Source: Agreia sp. Leaf283 (GTDB lineage: Bacteria > Actinomycetota > Actinomycetes > Actinomycetales > Microbacteriaceae). Taken from it: DNA of 64,000 nucleotides. The position numbers and the translations under genes were made by a program. The stretch covers positions 1,153,050-1,217,049 of the forward strand of contig NZ_LMNF01000001.1 in NCBI RefSeq assembly GCF_001422485.1. The letters run 5' to 3'. Each line of letters opens with the position of its first letter. Position 1 is the first letter of the stretch. Positions 41,255 to 52,059 of the stretch are shown piece by piece. Below the pieces are notes generated by a model, which searched no databases, was not told the DNA's origin, and saw nothing but the letters and a program-made list of their open reading frames with translations.

Positions 41255-42182
41255 GCGCTTTCTGGTGACGCACGTAGAAGAACGCGAGCACCATGGTGAG
41301 AAGGAGGATGAGCACGGCGCTCGCAGAGGCGACGGAGAACTCGTAGCGGCTGAAGGCGAGCTTGTAGGTGTAGGTGCTGAGCATCTCCGTGACGTTGACG
41401 GGTCCGCCGCCGGTCGTCATCCAGATGAGGGCGAACTGCTGCGAGGTCCAGATGATGTCGAGCACGCTCATGCTGATGATGATCGGTTTCAGCTGCGGCA
41501 GGGTCACGTTCCAGAAGCGCTGAAATGCGGATGCGCCGTCGACCCTGGCCGCCTCGTACAGATCGGCGGGCACACCCTGTAGACCGGCGAGGAGGGTGAC
41601 CATGTAGAACGAGTAGCCGGCCCAGATGTTGATGAACGTCACGGCGAGCAGCGCCGTGTCGGGAGACGACAGCCACTCGATGCCCTTGTCGGTCAGGCCG
41701 AGCGAGATGAGGATGTAGTTGATGACGCCGTTCGGATTCAGCATCAGGCGCCAGAGCACCGCGATGATGGCGACGGTGAACAGCCACGGCAGGATGTAGA
41801 CGACCCGGAAGAGCGCCTTGGTGACGTTGCCGACGAGGGGCGAGTTCAGCAGCATCGCGAAGCCGAGGCCCAGCAGCAGGTGAGCGGCAACGCTCACCAG
41901 CGTGAAGAAGAGGGTGTTGCCGGTCGCGGTGCGGAACACCGGGTCGCTCAGCACCTCGACGTAGTTGTCGAGCCCGACGAACACCGGGAACTTGTTCGTG
42001 ATCACGTTGTCCATGAACGAGTACCCGATGACCATGATCACCGGAATGAGCATGAGCACGAGCATCACGATGACGGTCGGCGAGAGGAAGGCGTAGGGGG
42101 TCAGCTTGCGTGCGGTGGGGGCCCACCTGGGGGTGCTGCGCTTCGTGCTGACCGGTCTGACGACGGTGTTGGTCGAGGCCAC
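41247..42182 (-). CDS. Sugar ABC transporter permease (MalF type)
   Basis: 311 residues from GTG 42182 (MASTNTVVRPV), chosen because AGAAAGG lies 8 nt upstream; a longer reading from TTG 42260 would run into the hairpin. Six membrane segments; EAA motif YEAARVDGASAFQRFWNVT. Overlaps the next permease gene. No ATPase in the operon. Confidence 0.9.
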   Translation of the reverse strand: MASTNTVVRPVSTKRSTPRWAPTARKLTPYAFLSPTVIVMLVLMLIPVIMVIGYSFMDNVITNKFPVFVGLDNYVEVLSDPVFRTATGNTLFFTLVSVAAHLLLGLGFAMLLNSPLVGNVTKALFRVVYILPWLFTVAIIAVLWRLMLNPNGVINYILISLGLTDKGIEWLSSPDTALLAVTFINIWAGYSFYMVTLLAGLQGVPADLYEAARVDGASAFQRFWNVTLPQLKPIIISMSVLDIIWTSQQFALIWMTTGGGPVNVTEMLSTYTYKLAFSRYEFSVASASAVLILLLTMVLAFFYVRHQKARD

Positions 42183-42206
42183 TGCAGAAGCCTTTCTGTG
42201 AGGGGT

Positions 42207-42255
42207 GGCCGCGCCGCGGAGCTCCCTTTCTGCAAGGGCTGGCCGCGGCGCGGCC
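42207..42255 (-). promoter_or_regulatory. Hairpin between binding-protein and permease genes
   Basis: GGCCGCGCCGCGG (42207-42219) and its exact reverse complement (42243-42255) form a 13-bp stem; a nested small stem CCCTT/AAGGG sits in the loop. It lies in the 105-nt gap behind the binding-protein gene, in the same place as 3988-4018 of the first sugar operon. Probably protects the binding-protein transcript or attenuates read-through. Confidence 0.65.
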
Positions 42256-42287
42256 GTCAATCGACGGATGTGTGTGAGGCGAGGGGG

Positions 42288-43577
42288 CTAGAACTCCCCG
42301 ACCCACGCATCCTGGGCCTTCTTCAGGCCGTCATCGACTGACTCGTCTCCCTGCAGGATCGCCTGCAGCTGCTCGTCGAAGAGACGCATCAGCTGTTCGG
42401 CCACCGGCAGTCCGACGAACTCGTTGGCGGGCTTGCCCTCGGAGTAGATGTCGAAGGCCTCCTTGAACAGCGGGTCGCTCGACGAGAAGTCGGGCACGCT
42501 CTTCGTGTTGCCCGGGAACGCGTTCGCGAGGGTCGACAGCTCGGAGTTCGTCTTCTCGCTCATGAGGAACTGCACGAGCTTCCAGGACTCGGCCGGGTGC
42601 TTGCTGCTGGCCGAGACGCCGATGCCCCACGAGGCGTAGGGGATCCCGCGCTCTCCGCTGAAGCCGTCTTCGGCCGGGATCGCCGAGATGCTGAACTTGA
42701 GGTCGGGGTTCGACGTGCGGATCAGGTCGATGTGCGACAGCGAGTCGATCATCATGCCGACGCGGCCGTTGGTGAACTCCTCGACCTTGTCCTGCTCCTT
42801 CATCGTGGCCGAGCCGGGTGCGATCACGCCGTCGTCGTTCAGGCCCTTGATGTACTCGACGGCGGACGTGACGTCGTCGTTGGTGACGTCGGGCTTGCCG
42901 TCCTTCAGCATGGTTCCGCCCGACGACCAGACCCACGACATCACGTCGTTCTGGATGCCGTTGGGCGCCTCGGAGGAGAGCGGCAGGACCCAGCCGCTCG
43001 TGTTGTCGCCGAGCGCCGTCACGGCCTTCGCGGCCGTCTCGAACTCGGTTCGGGTCGACGGCGGAGCGGTGATGCCGGCCTTCGCCAGCAGGTCGTCGTT
43101 CGTGAAGAGCGGGTAGACGAAGTTGACCACGGGGATCATCTGGGTCTTGCCGTCGACCTCGATGGTGCTGGCGAGTTCACTGTCGTCGTAGTCGGCGTCT
43201 TTCATCAGAGTGCTGAGGTCGGCGAGGGCGCCCTGTTTGGCGAAGTCGCTGACCCAGGCACCGTCGAGGCCGACGACGTCGGACATCGTGCCGGCGGCCG
43301 CGCCGGCGAAGAGCTGCTCTTTCGTCGAGGCGTAGGGTCCGCTGAGCAGCTTGACCTTGATGCCGGGGTTCTCCGACTCGAAGGTGTCCATCAGGGTGCG
43401 CAGCGCGCCGTCGGGCAGTTCCGGCTCCCACCACTGGGCGAGTTCGATGGTGACGTCGCCACCCGAGGTGGCGTCGTCGCTGCCGGCGCCGGACGAGCAG
43501 CCGGTGACGAGGGTGAGGGCAGCGGCCGCAGCCACAGCTGTGGTGAGGCCTCTTCTAAAACGAGCTTCTTTGCTCAT
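42288..43577 (-). CDS. Sugar ABC transporter substrate-binding lipoprotein
   Basis: 429 residues. Basic start, hydrophobic stretch and lipobox TLVTGC with Cys27. Family 1 solute-binding fold: WWEPELPDGALRTLMDTFES, GAAAGTMSDVVGLDGAWVSD, PASWGIGVS-like PYASWGIGVSASSK. AGGAGA before the ATG. First gene of the DeoR-controlled operon running to 38089. Ligand unknown, but the kinase and class II aldolase imply a hexose or ketose. Confidence 0.92.
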   Translation of the reverse strand: MSKEARFRRGLTTAVAAAAALTLVTGCSSGAGSDDATSGGDVTIELAQWWEPELPDGALRTLMDTFESENPGIKVKLLSGPYASTKEQLFAGAAAGTMSDVVGLDGAWVSDFAKQGALADLSTLMKDADYDDSELASTIEVDGKTQMIPVVNFVYPLFTNDDLLAKAGITAPPSTRTEFETAAKAVTALGDNTSGWVLPLSSEAPNGIQNDVMSWVWSSGGTMLKDGKPDVTNDDVTSAVEYIKGLNDDGVIAPGSATMKEQDKVEEFTNGRVGMMIDSLSHIDLIRTSNPDLKFSISAIPAEDGFSGERGIPYASWGIGVSASSKHPAESWKLVQFLMSEKTNSELSTLANAFPGNTKSVPDFSSSDPLFKEAFDIYSEGKPANEFVGLPVAEQLMRLFDEQLQAILQGDESVDDGLKKAQDAWVGEF

Positions 43578-43654
43578 GTCTCTCCTATGAGATGCGGGAT
43601 CATGCTGTTGAGTGCGCTTTTGTGCGCCTTATCGTTGTGAGAGTAGTCCTGCGA

Positions 43655-43690
43655 GAACGTTAACGCAAGTAATCGCATGATGTTGCGTTC
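43655..43690. promoter_or_regulatory. Candidate DeoR operator in the divergent region
   Basis: AACGCAA (43662-43668) and TTGCGTT (43683-43689) form a 7-bp inverted repeat; the outer pair GAACG (43655-43659)/CGTTC (43686-43690) is also complementary. The region is less GC-rich than its surroundings and lies between the DeoR gene and the sugar ABC operon. Confidence 0.45.
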
Positions 43691-43780
43691 TTATGCGTCT
43701 TTCTCACCGGTCTCAGCGACAATGTCTCGTCGTCAGGCAGCGGGTTGCGTATTTCTGCGATGTTCTGCTACAAATCAGAC

Positions 43781-44626
43781 GTGGCCGACTCATCTTCTCT
43801 CTCAGACGGCGACGATCAGCCTCTCCGGCTGCCGGCGGGCCGCAAGGCGGATCTCACGGCCTACGTGACCGAGGTCGGCGAGGTCACGGTGTCGGCACTC
43901 GCCGTGAGATTCGGCGTCTCCGCCGACACGATCCGGCGAGATCTCGATCAGCTCGACGCCGACGGCTTTCTCGTGCGAACGCACGGCGGCGCGGTCAGCA
44001 TCGCGGTGATGCCGTCGACCGAGAAGAAGCTCGACGTGCGACTCAGGCTGCAGCGGTCTGCCAAGGAGAAGATCGGCGCCCTGGCGGCGGGGCTCGTCGA
44101 GAACGGCTCGGTCGTCATGATCAACGCCGGCACCACGACGCTGGCCGTCGTGCGGCATCTCGAGGATCACCGCGAGCTGACGATCGCCACGAACAACCTC
44201 CGCATCCCGACCGAGATCTCACCGAAGGTGTGCCGTGACCTCTACGTCTTCGGCGGCGCAGTGAGGCTGAGCGGCCAGGCCACCATCGGGCCCATCGGTT
44301 TCCAGTTCTCCGACACCGGCAACGACCTCGACCTGCACTGCGACCTGGCTCTGATCTCGGTCGGAGCGGTCTCGGCCGAGAGCGGCTTCTCGACGAGCAA
44401 CCTGGCCGAGGCGCTGATGATGAGCGAGATGGTGTCGCGGGCGTCGAAGGTCGCGATCCTCGCCGACTCGTCGAAGTTCGACCGCCGACTCTTCGCTCAG
44501 GTGGCCGAGCTGGGCAGCGTGGACTATCTCGTCACCGACGTCGCTCCGGAGGGCGAGCTCGCAGAGGCCCTCCGTAGGAACAAGGTCGAGGTGCTCCTCC
44601 CGCCGAGCGGAGCGTCCGCCTCCTAG
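43781..44626 (+). CDS. DeoR/GlpR-family transcriptional regulator
   Basis: 281 residues from GTG 43781; the frame is open back to TTG 43745. N-terminal DeoR HTH (VTEVGEVTVSALAVRFGVSA, DTIRRDLDQLDADGFLVRTH) and the DeoR sensor domain, an ISOCOT-like fold (INAGTTTLAVVRHL, DLALISVGAVSAESGFST). Effectors of this family are phosphorylated sugars. Divergent from the sugar ABC-aldolase-kinase operon, which it most likely represses. Confidence 0.9.
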   Translation: MADSSSLSDGDDQPLRLPAGRKADLTAYVTEVGEVTVSALAVRFGVSADTIRRDLDQLDADGFLVRTHGGAVSIAVMPSTEKKLDVRLRLQRSAKEKIGALAAGLVENGSVVMINAGTTTLAVVRHLEDHRELTIATNNLRIPTEISPKVCRDLYVFGGAVRLSGQATIGPIGFQFSDTGNDLDLHCDLALISVGAVSAESGFSTSNLAEALMMSEMVSRASKVAILADSSKFDRRLFAQVAELGSVDYLVTDVAPEGELAEALRRNKVEVLLPPSGASAS

Positions 44627-44687
44627 ACGCCGCGCGCCCACCTGGTGTGAGATGGTCGAGAAGAAGGTTCGCGACAAGGAGACGACG

Positions 44688-45092
44688 ATGGATTTCAACG
44701 AGCGCATCATCGAGGAGTTCCGCGCCAACGGCGGTCACGTCGAGACGGCGGGCTTCGGCGACAAGCTCGTTCTGCTTCACACCATAGGAGCGCGCTCCGG
44801 CGACGAGCGCGTGGCGCCCACGATGGCGCTGCGCGACGAGGACTCGTGGCTCGTGTTCGCGTCGAAGGCGGGCGCGCCTGACAACCCGGCCTGGTACTAC
44901 AACCTCGTCGCGAATCCCGACATCACGATCGAGACGCCCCAGGGCATGGTCGAGGTCACGGCGCACGAGCTGCATGGTGACGAGCGCGACGCCGCCTGGG
45001 CGCAGGTGGTGGCTGTCGCCTCGGGCTTCGCCGACTACCAGGTCAAGGCGGGCGCGCGGGTGATCCCCGTGCTCAGGCTGACGCCGCGCTAG
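44688..45092 (+). CDS. Deazaflavin (F420)-dependent nitroreductase family protein
   Basis: 134 residues. LLHTIGARSGDERVAPTMAL and NPAWYYNLVANPDITIE are the marks of the DDN family, which uses F420H2 (some members bind FMN or fatty acids). ATG 44688 has AGGAG 8 nt upstream; an in-frame ATG at 44652 lacks one. Stand-alone gene after the DeoR gene. The specific substrate is not predictable. Confidence 0.88.
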   Translation: MDFNERIIEEFRANGGHVETAGFGDKLVLLHTIGARSGDERVAPTMALRDEDSWLVFASKAGAPDNPAWYYNLVANPDITIETPQGMVEVTAHELHGDERDAAWAQVVAVASGFADYQVKAGARVIPVLRLTPR

Positions 45093-45097
45093 CCGCC

Positions 45098-45197
45098 CGT
45101 TCCCTGAGCCTGTCGAAGGGCCCCGTTCCCTGAGCCTGTCGAAGGGCCCCGTTCCCTGAGCCTGTCGAAGGGCCCGTTCCCTGAGCCTGTCGAAGGG
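45098..45197 (-). repeat. Four tandem copies of the 23-bp gene-end repeat
   Basis: Reverse-orientation copies at 45098-45120, 45124-45146, 45150-45172 and 45175-45197, spaced 25-26 nt apart with C-rich spacers of 2-3 nt. They sit between the nitroreductase-like gene and the beta-lactamase gene. Confidence 0.9.
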
Positions 45198-45238
45198 CCG
45201 CATGTGACAGCCGGCCCCCGGGCTGGCACACTCGAGGG

Positions 45239-46189
45239 ATGAGAACGAGCTCACGAGTGGCGCGACGCATCCGATCGGGTGGTCTGGCGACCGTGACGGC
45301 AGCGGTCGTGCTCTCTCTGCTCGGAGCGTGCTCGACGCCCGCGCCCAGCCCCACGCCCGCGGCCGTGTCTGAACCCGTGGTCACGACTCCGCCAGCGGCG
45401 CCGAGCGATCCCACTCCTGCGTTCGCCCAGCTCGAGCAGGAGTTCGACGCCCGGCTCGGCGTCTACGCACTCGACCCGCTCAGCCGCGCCGAGGTGGCCT
45501 ACCGCGCCGACGAGAGATTCGCCTACGCGTCGACCTTCAAGGCGCTCGCGGCGGGCATCCTGCTGAAGACCGTGCCCGACGAGCAGCTCGACGAACTGGT
45601 CTCGTATGGCGCAGACGAGCTGCTGCCCAACTCGCCGGTCACCGAGGCGAACGTGAACGAGGGCATGACGCTCCGGGCCGTGGCCGAGGCGGCGGTGCGT
45701 TTCAGCGACAACACGGCGGGCAACATCGTTCTCGAGCGCCTCGGCGGGCCGGAGGGGTTCACCCAGGCGCTCCGCGATCTCGGAGACACGACGAGCAGCT
45801 CCGATCGCATCGAGACCGACCTCAACAGCGCGATCCCCGGAGACACCCGCGACACGAGCACCCCGCGCGCATTCGCCCTCGACCTCGCCACCCTGCTCAC
45901 CACCGACGCTCTGGGCGCGGCGCAGCAGTCGCAGCTCATCGACTGGATGACCGGCAACGCCACGGGCTCCGAGCTCATCGCCGCGGGTCTGGATGCCGGC
46001 TGGTCGGTCGCCGACAAGTCGGGCGCCGGGGCGTACGGCACGCGCAACGACATCGCGCTCGTGTGGCCGCCGAGCGGGTCGCCGATCGTGCTCGTGATCA
46101 TGTCGAACCGCCCCACCGAGGACGCGGAGTACGACAACGCCCTCATCGCGCGTGCCACCGAGGCGGCACTCGCCGGCCTCGGCTACTGA
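45239..46189 (+). CDS. Class A beta-lactamase lipoprotein
   Basis: 316 residues. Signal peptide with lipobox LLGAC (Cys31), then a Pro/Thr-rich spacer. The class A motifs are all present with standard spacing: S98-x-x-K101 (STFK), S156-D157-N158, the omega-loop E192-x-x-x-N196 (ETDLN), and K260-S261-G262 in place of KTG. It should hydrolyse beta-lactams at the outer face of the membrane. GAGGG just before ATG 45239. No regulator or transposon adjoins it, so it looks like an intrinsic gene. Confidence 0.92.
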   Translation: MRTSSRVARRIRSGGLATVTAAVVLSLLGACSTPAPSPTPAAVSEPVVTTPPAAPSDPTPAFAQLEQEFDARLGVYALDPLSRAEVAYRADERFAYASTFKALAAGILLKTVPDEQLDELVSYGADELLPNSPVTEANVNEGMTLRAVAEAAVRFSDNTAGNIVLERLGGPEGFTQALRDLGDTTSSSDRIETDLNSAIPGDTRDTSTPRAFALDLATLLTTDALGAAQQSQLIDWMTGNATGSELIAAGLDAGWSVADKSGAGAYGTRNDIALVWPPSGSPIVLVIMSNRPTEDAEYDNALIARATEAALAGLGY

Positions 46190-46284
46190 GCCGCAGAGAC
46201 GAGTCCGCACCCGTTCGGCGCACATGCCGCCACTCGACCGGCCGCGGATGCGCCGCGGGGGCGCGGATGCGGGGCTGAGCCGCG

Positions 46285-46953
46285 TCAGGCGACCGGCTCG
46301 CCCTGCCAGGATTCGACGTGCCAGCCGTCGTCGGGCGAGCCCGTGAGTACCACGATGCCCGTGTTGCCCAGTCCGTGCGTGACCGTGAACTCCGGACCAA
46401 GATTGTCGGCGCGGCCGGCCACCCACACGCGGATCGCGGCGTCGTGGTCGACGATCGCGACCGTGCCGCCATCCGGTCGCTCGGCCGACGAGGCCTGCTG
46501 TGCCCGCGAGATCTCGGCGATGCCGCGATCGAAGCGCTCGAAGAAGTGGTCGCCGCTGAATCCGCCGGGAACGGCGGCGGTGAAGTCGCCCTGCGCCCAG
46601 ATGCTAAACGGCGAGGCGTAGGCCGACATGGCCTCGTGATCGCTGCGGTCCTCGAGTTCGCCCGCCTCGATCTCGTGGATGCCCTCGACCACGGTCACGG
46701 GCAGGCCCGTCGCGCGCGACAGGGGCTCGGCCGTGAGCTGGGTTCGGCGAAGAGTGGATGCGTAGAGGCCGTCGAGAGGCGCGTCGCCGAGGGTCTCGGC
46801 GAGGGCTTCGGCCTGCTCGCGTCCGCGTGGCGTGAGCTCGGGCCCCGGCTGCGTCGTCGACAGGATTCCCGCCTCGTTGGCAGTGGACTCGGCGTGCCGT
46901 ATGAGAAGCATCCGAATGTGGGATTTCCCTGTTGGAATCCATGTGTGCGACAT
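46285..46953 (-). CDS. Histidine phosphatase family protein
   Basis: 222 residues. The catalytic motif is LIRHAES (R19, H20), with the second conserved His in AIVDHDAAIR. Phosphoglycerate-mutase-like fold; substrate unknown. The ATG at 46953 is supported by a TAGGCT box 6 nt upstream, although ATG 46911 would also begin at the fold. Convergent with the beta-lactamase gene. Confidence 0.88.
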   Translation of the reverse strand: MSHTWIPTGKSHIRMLLIRHAESTANEAGILSTTQPGPELTPRGREQAEALAETLGDAPLDGLYASTLRRTQLTAEPLSRATGLPVTVVEGIHEIEAGELEDRSDHEAMSAYASPFSIWAQGDFTAAVPGGFSGDHFFERFDRGIAEISRAQQASSAERPDGGTVAIVDHDAAIRVWVAGRADNLGPEFTVTHGLGNTGIVVLTGSPDDGWHVESWQGEPVA

Positions 46954-46959
46954 AGAGTC

Positions 46960-46965
46960 AGCCTA
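46960..46965 (-). promoter_or_regulatory. -10 box TAGGCT of a leaderless promoter (minus strand)
   Basis: On the minus strand TAGGCT is followed by 6 nt and the ATG at 46953, with no ribosome site. Confidence 0.5.
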
Positions 46966-47007
46966 ACGACGTCCCCGTCAGGGGACCGGTGATCAAGGGA
47001 GATCAAC

Positions 47008-48219
47008 ATGGCAGGAAACAGAGCAGTCGCATACAAAGGACCGGGCGAAGTCGAGGTCATCGACATCGACTACCCCGTCTTCGAGCTGAAAGACGGGCCA
47101 GGGGTCAATCCCGCGAACGTCGGACGCAAGGTGCCGCATGGGGCGATCATCAGAACGATCGCAACGAACATCTGCGGCTCGGATCAGCACATGGTGCGAG
47201 GTCGTACGACCGCCCCCGTGAACCTGGTCCTCGGCCACGAGATCACCGGTGAGGTCGTCGAGGTCGGCCCGGGCGTCGAGTTCATCAAGGTCGGCGACAT
47301 CGTGAGCGTTCCCTTCAACATCGCGTGCGGTCGCTGCCGCAACTGCAAGGAGCGCAAGACGGGCATCTGCCTCAACGTGAACCCCGATCGTCCCGGCAGC
47401 GCCTACGGCTACGTCGACATGGGCGGATGGGTCGGTGGGCAGGCCGAGTTCGTTCTCGTTCCGTATGCCGACTGGAACCTGCTGAAGTTCCCCGACCGCG
47501 ATCAGGCGCTCGAGAAGATCATGGATCTGACGATGCTGTCCGACATCTTCCCGACCGGATTCCACGGAGCGGTCACGGCCGGCGTCGGAGTCGGCTCGAC
47601 CGTGTACGTCGCGGGTGCCGGCCCTGTCGGTCTCGCTGCGGCCACGAGTGCGCTGCTTCTCGGGGCGGCGGCGGTCATCGTCGGCGACTTCAATGACGAC
47701 CGCCTGGCGCAGGCGCGCAGCTTCGGATGCGAGACCGTCAATCTGGGTGCGGGCGAGCTGGTCGACCAGATCGAGCAGATCCTCGGCGTTCCCGAGGTCG
47801 ACTGCGGTGTGGATGCCGTGGGCTTCGAGGCCAGGGGTCACGGCGGCGGAGAGGCTCCGGCGACGGTGCTGAACTCGCTGATGGACGTGACCGCGGCCGG
47901 AGGCGCCCTCGGCATTCCGGGGCTGTACGTCACGGGCGACCCGGGCGGAGTCGACGAGGCGGCCCAGAAGGGTTCGCTGTCGCTCAGCCTCGGCACCGGA
48001 TGGGCCAAGTCGCTGTCGTTCACCACGGGTCAATGCCCGGTGATGAAGTACAACTACGGCCTCATGCAGGCGATCCTGCACGACCGCGTGCACATCGCCA
48101 AGAACGTGAACGCGAAGGCGATCTCGCTCGACGATGCACCGCGTGGCTACGCGGAGTTCGACGCGGGAGCGGCCACGAAGTACGTGCTCAACCCGAACGG
48201 CTACCTCGACGCGGCATAG
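47008..48219 (+). CDS. fdhA: Glutathione-independent formaldehyde dehydrogenase
   Basis: 403 residues, zinc-dependent alcohol dehydrogenase superfamily. Catalytic zinc site C56 (NICGSDQH) with H77-E78; structural zinc loop C107/C110/C113/C121; NAD motif GAGPVGLAAA. The YGYVDMGGWVGGQAEFVLVP stretch and the length match Pseudomonas putida FdhA, which dismutates or oxidises formaldehyde with tightly bound NAD. AAGGGAG precedes the ATG. With the formate-dehydrogenase-like gene at 49762 it may form a formaldehyde-to-CO2 route. Confidence 0.92.
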   Translation: MAGNRAVAYKGPGEVEVIDIDYPVFELKDGPGVNPANVGRKVPHGAIIRTIATNICGSDQHMVRGRTTAPVNLVLGHEITGEVVEVGPGVEFIKVGDIVSVPFNIACGRCRNCKERKTGICLNVNPDRPGSAYGYVDMGGWVGGQAEFVLVPYADWNLLKFPDRDQALEKIMDLTMLSDIFPTGFHGAVTAGVGVGSTVYVAGAGPVGLAAATSALLLGAAAVIVGDFNDDRLAQARSFGCETVNLGAGELVDQIEQILGVPEVDCGVDAVGFEARGHGGGEAPATVLNSLMDVTAAGGALGIPGLYVTGDPGGVDEAAQKGSLSLSLGTGWAKSLSFTTGQCPVMKYNYGLMQAILHDRVHIAKNVNAKAISLDDAPRGYAEFDAGAATKYVLNPNGYLDAA

Positions 48220-48229
48220 TCGGCACCTC

Positions 48230-48291
48230 CGTTCCCTGAGCTTGTCGAAGGGCCCCTTCGACAGGCTCAGGGAACGCGGGCTCAGGGAACG
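48230..48291. repeat. Inverted pair plus partial copy of the gene-end repeat
   Basis: A reverse copy (48230-48252) and a forward copy (48254-48276), 1 nt apart, form a long near-perfect hairpin directly after fdhA; a partial forward copy follows (48279-48291). Placement 10 nt after the stop fits a transcription end or mRNA 3'-end stabiliser. Confidence 0.88.
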
Positions 48292-48333
48292 GGCGGGAAT
48301 AGTTTCCCCGGGGCACGCGTTCTCACTCACATA

Positions 48334-48347
48334 TATGCAAACGCATA
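48334..48347. promoter_or_regulatory. Palindrome TATGCAAACGCATA upstream of the monooxygenase gene
   Basis: Perfect 5-bp arms (TATGC/GCATA) with a 4-nt centre in an AT-rich stretch 24 nt before ATG 48371. Candidate operator; no regulator gene is adjacent. Confidence 0.4.
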
Positions 48348-48370
48348 GAAAAGTTTAGGAGTGAGTGAAC

Positions 48371-49558
48371 ATGCAGTTCGGAATCTTCAGCGTCGGCGAT
48401 GTCACGACAGACCCGACCACGGGGTACACGCCCAGCGACACTGAGCGCACCAAGGCCATGATCGCGATCGCCGAGCACGCCGACCAGGCCGGGCTTGACG
48501 TCTTCGCCGCAGGCGAGCACCACAACCCGCCCTTCGTCACCTCGTCGCCCACGACGATGCTCGGCTACCTCGCCGGCACCACCAAGAACATCGTGCTCTC
48601 CACGGCCACCACGCTCATCACCACGAACGACCCGGTGAAGATCGCCGAGGACTACGCGATGCTCCAGGTCATCAGCGACGGCCGCATGGACCTCATGATG
48701 GGCCGCGGCAACACCGGCCCGGTCTACCCCTGGTTCGGCAAGGACATCCGCAAGGGCCTCGAGCTCGCGACAGAGAACTACGCGCTGCTTCGCCGCCTCT
48801 GGGAGGAGGAGGTCGTGGACTGGGCCGGAAACTTCCGCACCCCGCTGCAGGGCTTCACCGCGACCCCGCGGCCCCTCGACGGAGTCGCGCCGTTCGTCTG
48901 GCACGGATCGATCCGCAGCCCCCAGATCGCAGAGCAGGCCGCCTACTACGGTGACGGCTTCTTCCACAACAACATCTTCTGGCCGATCGAGCACACCGAG
49001 CAGATGGTGAAGCTCTACCGCAGCCGCTACGAGAGCTACGGCCACGGCCGCGCCGACCAGGCGATCGTCGGACTCGGCGGGCAGTTCTTCGCCCGCAAGA
49101 ACTCGCGGGCCGCGAAGGACGAGTTCCGCCCGTACTTCGACAACGCCCCCGTCTACGGACACGGCCCGACGATGGAGGACTTCACCGCGCAGACCCCGCT
49201 CACCGTGGGATCTCCGCAGGAGGTCATCGATCGCTACGCCGCGATGCGCGACCACGTGGGCGACTACCAGCGCCAGCTGTTCCTCATCGACCACGCTGGA
49301 CTGCCGCTGAAGACGGTGCTCGAGCAGATCGACATCCTGGCCGAGGAGATCGTTCCCGCGCTCCGCAAGGAGAACGAATCGAAGCGCCCCGAGGGCGTTC
49401 CGAGCAACCCGCCCAGCCACGCCGAGCGCGTCGCCGCGGCTCGCGCGAAGGGTGCCGTCGCATCCACTCACGTCGACGGCGAGGATCAGTGGACCGGCCT
49501 CACGGCCGAGGGCGGCACGAAACCGCTCGCCAAGGCGGGCGCGGCCTTCGGCCTGTAA
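48371..49558 (+). CDS. Luciferase-like (LLM class) flavin monooxygenase
   Basis: 395 residues. TIM-barrel LLM marks: MQFGIFSVGDV, EHADQAGLDVFAAGEHHNPP, VISDGRMDLMMGRGNTGPVY, GSPQEVIDRYAAM. Uses reduced FMN or F420; substrate unknown. ATG 48371 is preferred because AGGAG at 48357-48361 is 9 nt upstream; the in-frame GTG 48365 is only 3 nt from it. Confidence 0.88.
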   Translation: MQFGIFSVGDVTTDPTTGYTPSDTERTKAMIAIAEHADQAGLDVFAAGEHHNPPFVTSSPTTMLGYLAGTTKNIVLSTATTLITTNDPVKIAEDYAMLQVISDGRMDLMMGRGNTGPVYPWFGKDIRKGLELATENYALLRRLWEEEVVDWAGNFRTPLQGFTATPRPLDGVAPFVWHGSIRSPQIAEQAAYYGDGFFHNNIFWPIEHTEQMVKLYRSRYESYGHGRADQAIVGLGGQFFARKNSRAAKDEFRPYFDNAPVYGHGPTMEDFTAQTPLTVGSPQEVIDRYAAMRDHVGDYQRQLFLIDHAGLPLKTVLEQIDILAEEIVPALRKENESKRPEGVPSNPPSHAERVAAARAKGAVASTHVDGEDQWTGLTAEGGTKPLAKAGAAFGL

Positions 49559-49567
49559 GCAGTCGTT

Positions 49568-49761
49568 CGTTCCCTGAGCCTGTCGAAGGGCAACCCCCTT
49601 CGTTCGTTCCCTGAGCTTGTCGAAGGGCAACTCCCTTCGACAGGCTCAGGGAACGGGTCTTCCCTTCGACAGGCTCAGGGAACGGGTCTTCCCTTCGACA
49701 GGCTCAGGGAGCGGGTCTTCCCTTCGACAGGTTCAGGGAGCGGGTCTTCCCTTCGACAGGC

Positions 49762-49771
<10 letters not shown>
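49568..49771. repeat. Array of seven gene-end repeats, five in a 29-bp tandem
   Basis: Two reverse copies (49568-49590, 49605-49627) are followed by five forward copies starting at 49633, 49662, 49691, 49720 and 49749, an exact 29-bp period with the same 6-nt spacer GGGTCT-type sequence. Copies 3-4 carry single changes (GGGAGCG, GGTTCAGG). The last copy includes the stop codon of the convergent fdhF-type gene. The identical 6-nt spacers rule out CRISPR. Confidence 0.92.

Positions 49772-52055
<2,284 letters not shown>

Positions 52056-52059
<4 letters not shown>

Noticed and set aside
45239-46189. Acquired resistance gene on a mobile element
   Set aside because: No transposase, integron or attachment sequence nearby, and base composition matches the neighbours; appears intrinsic.
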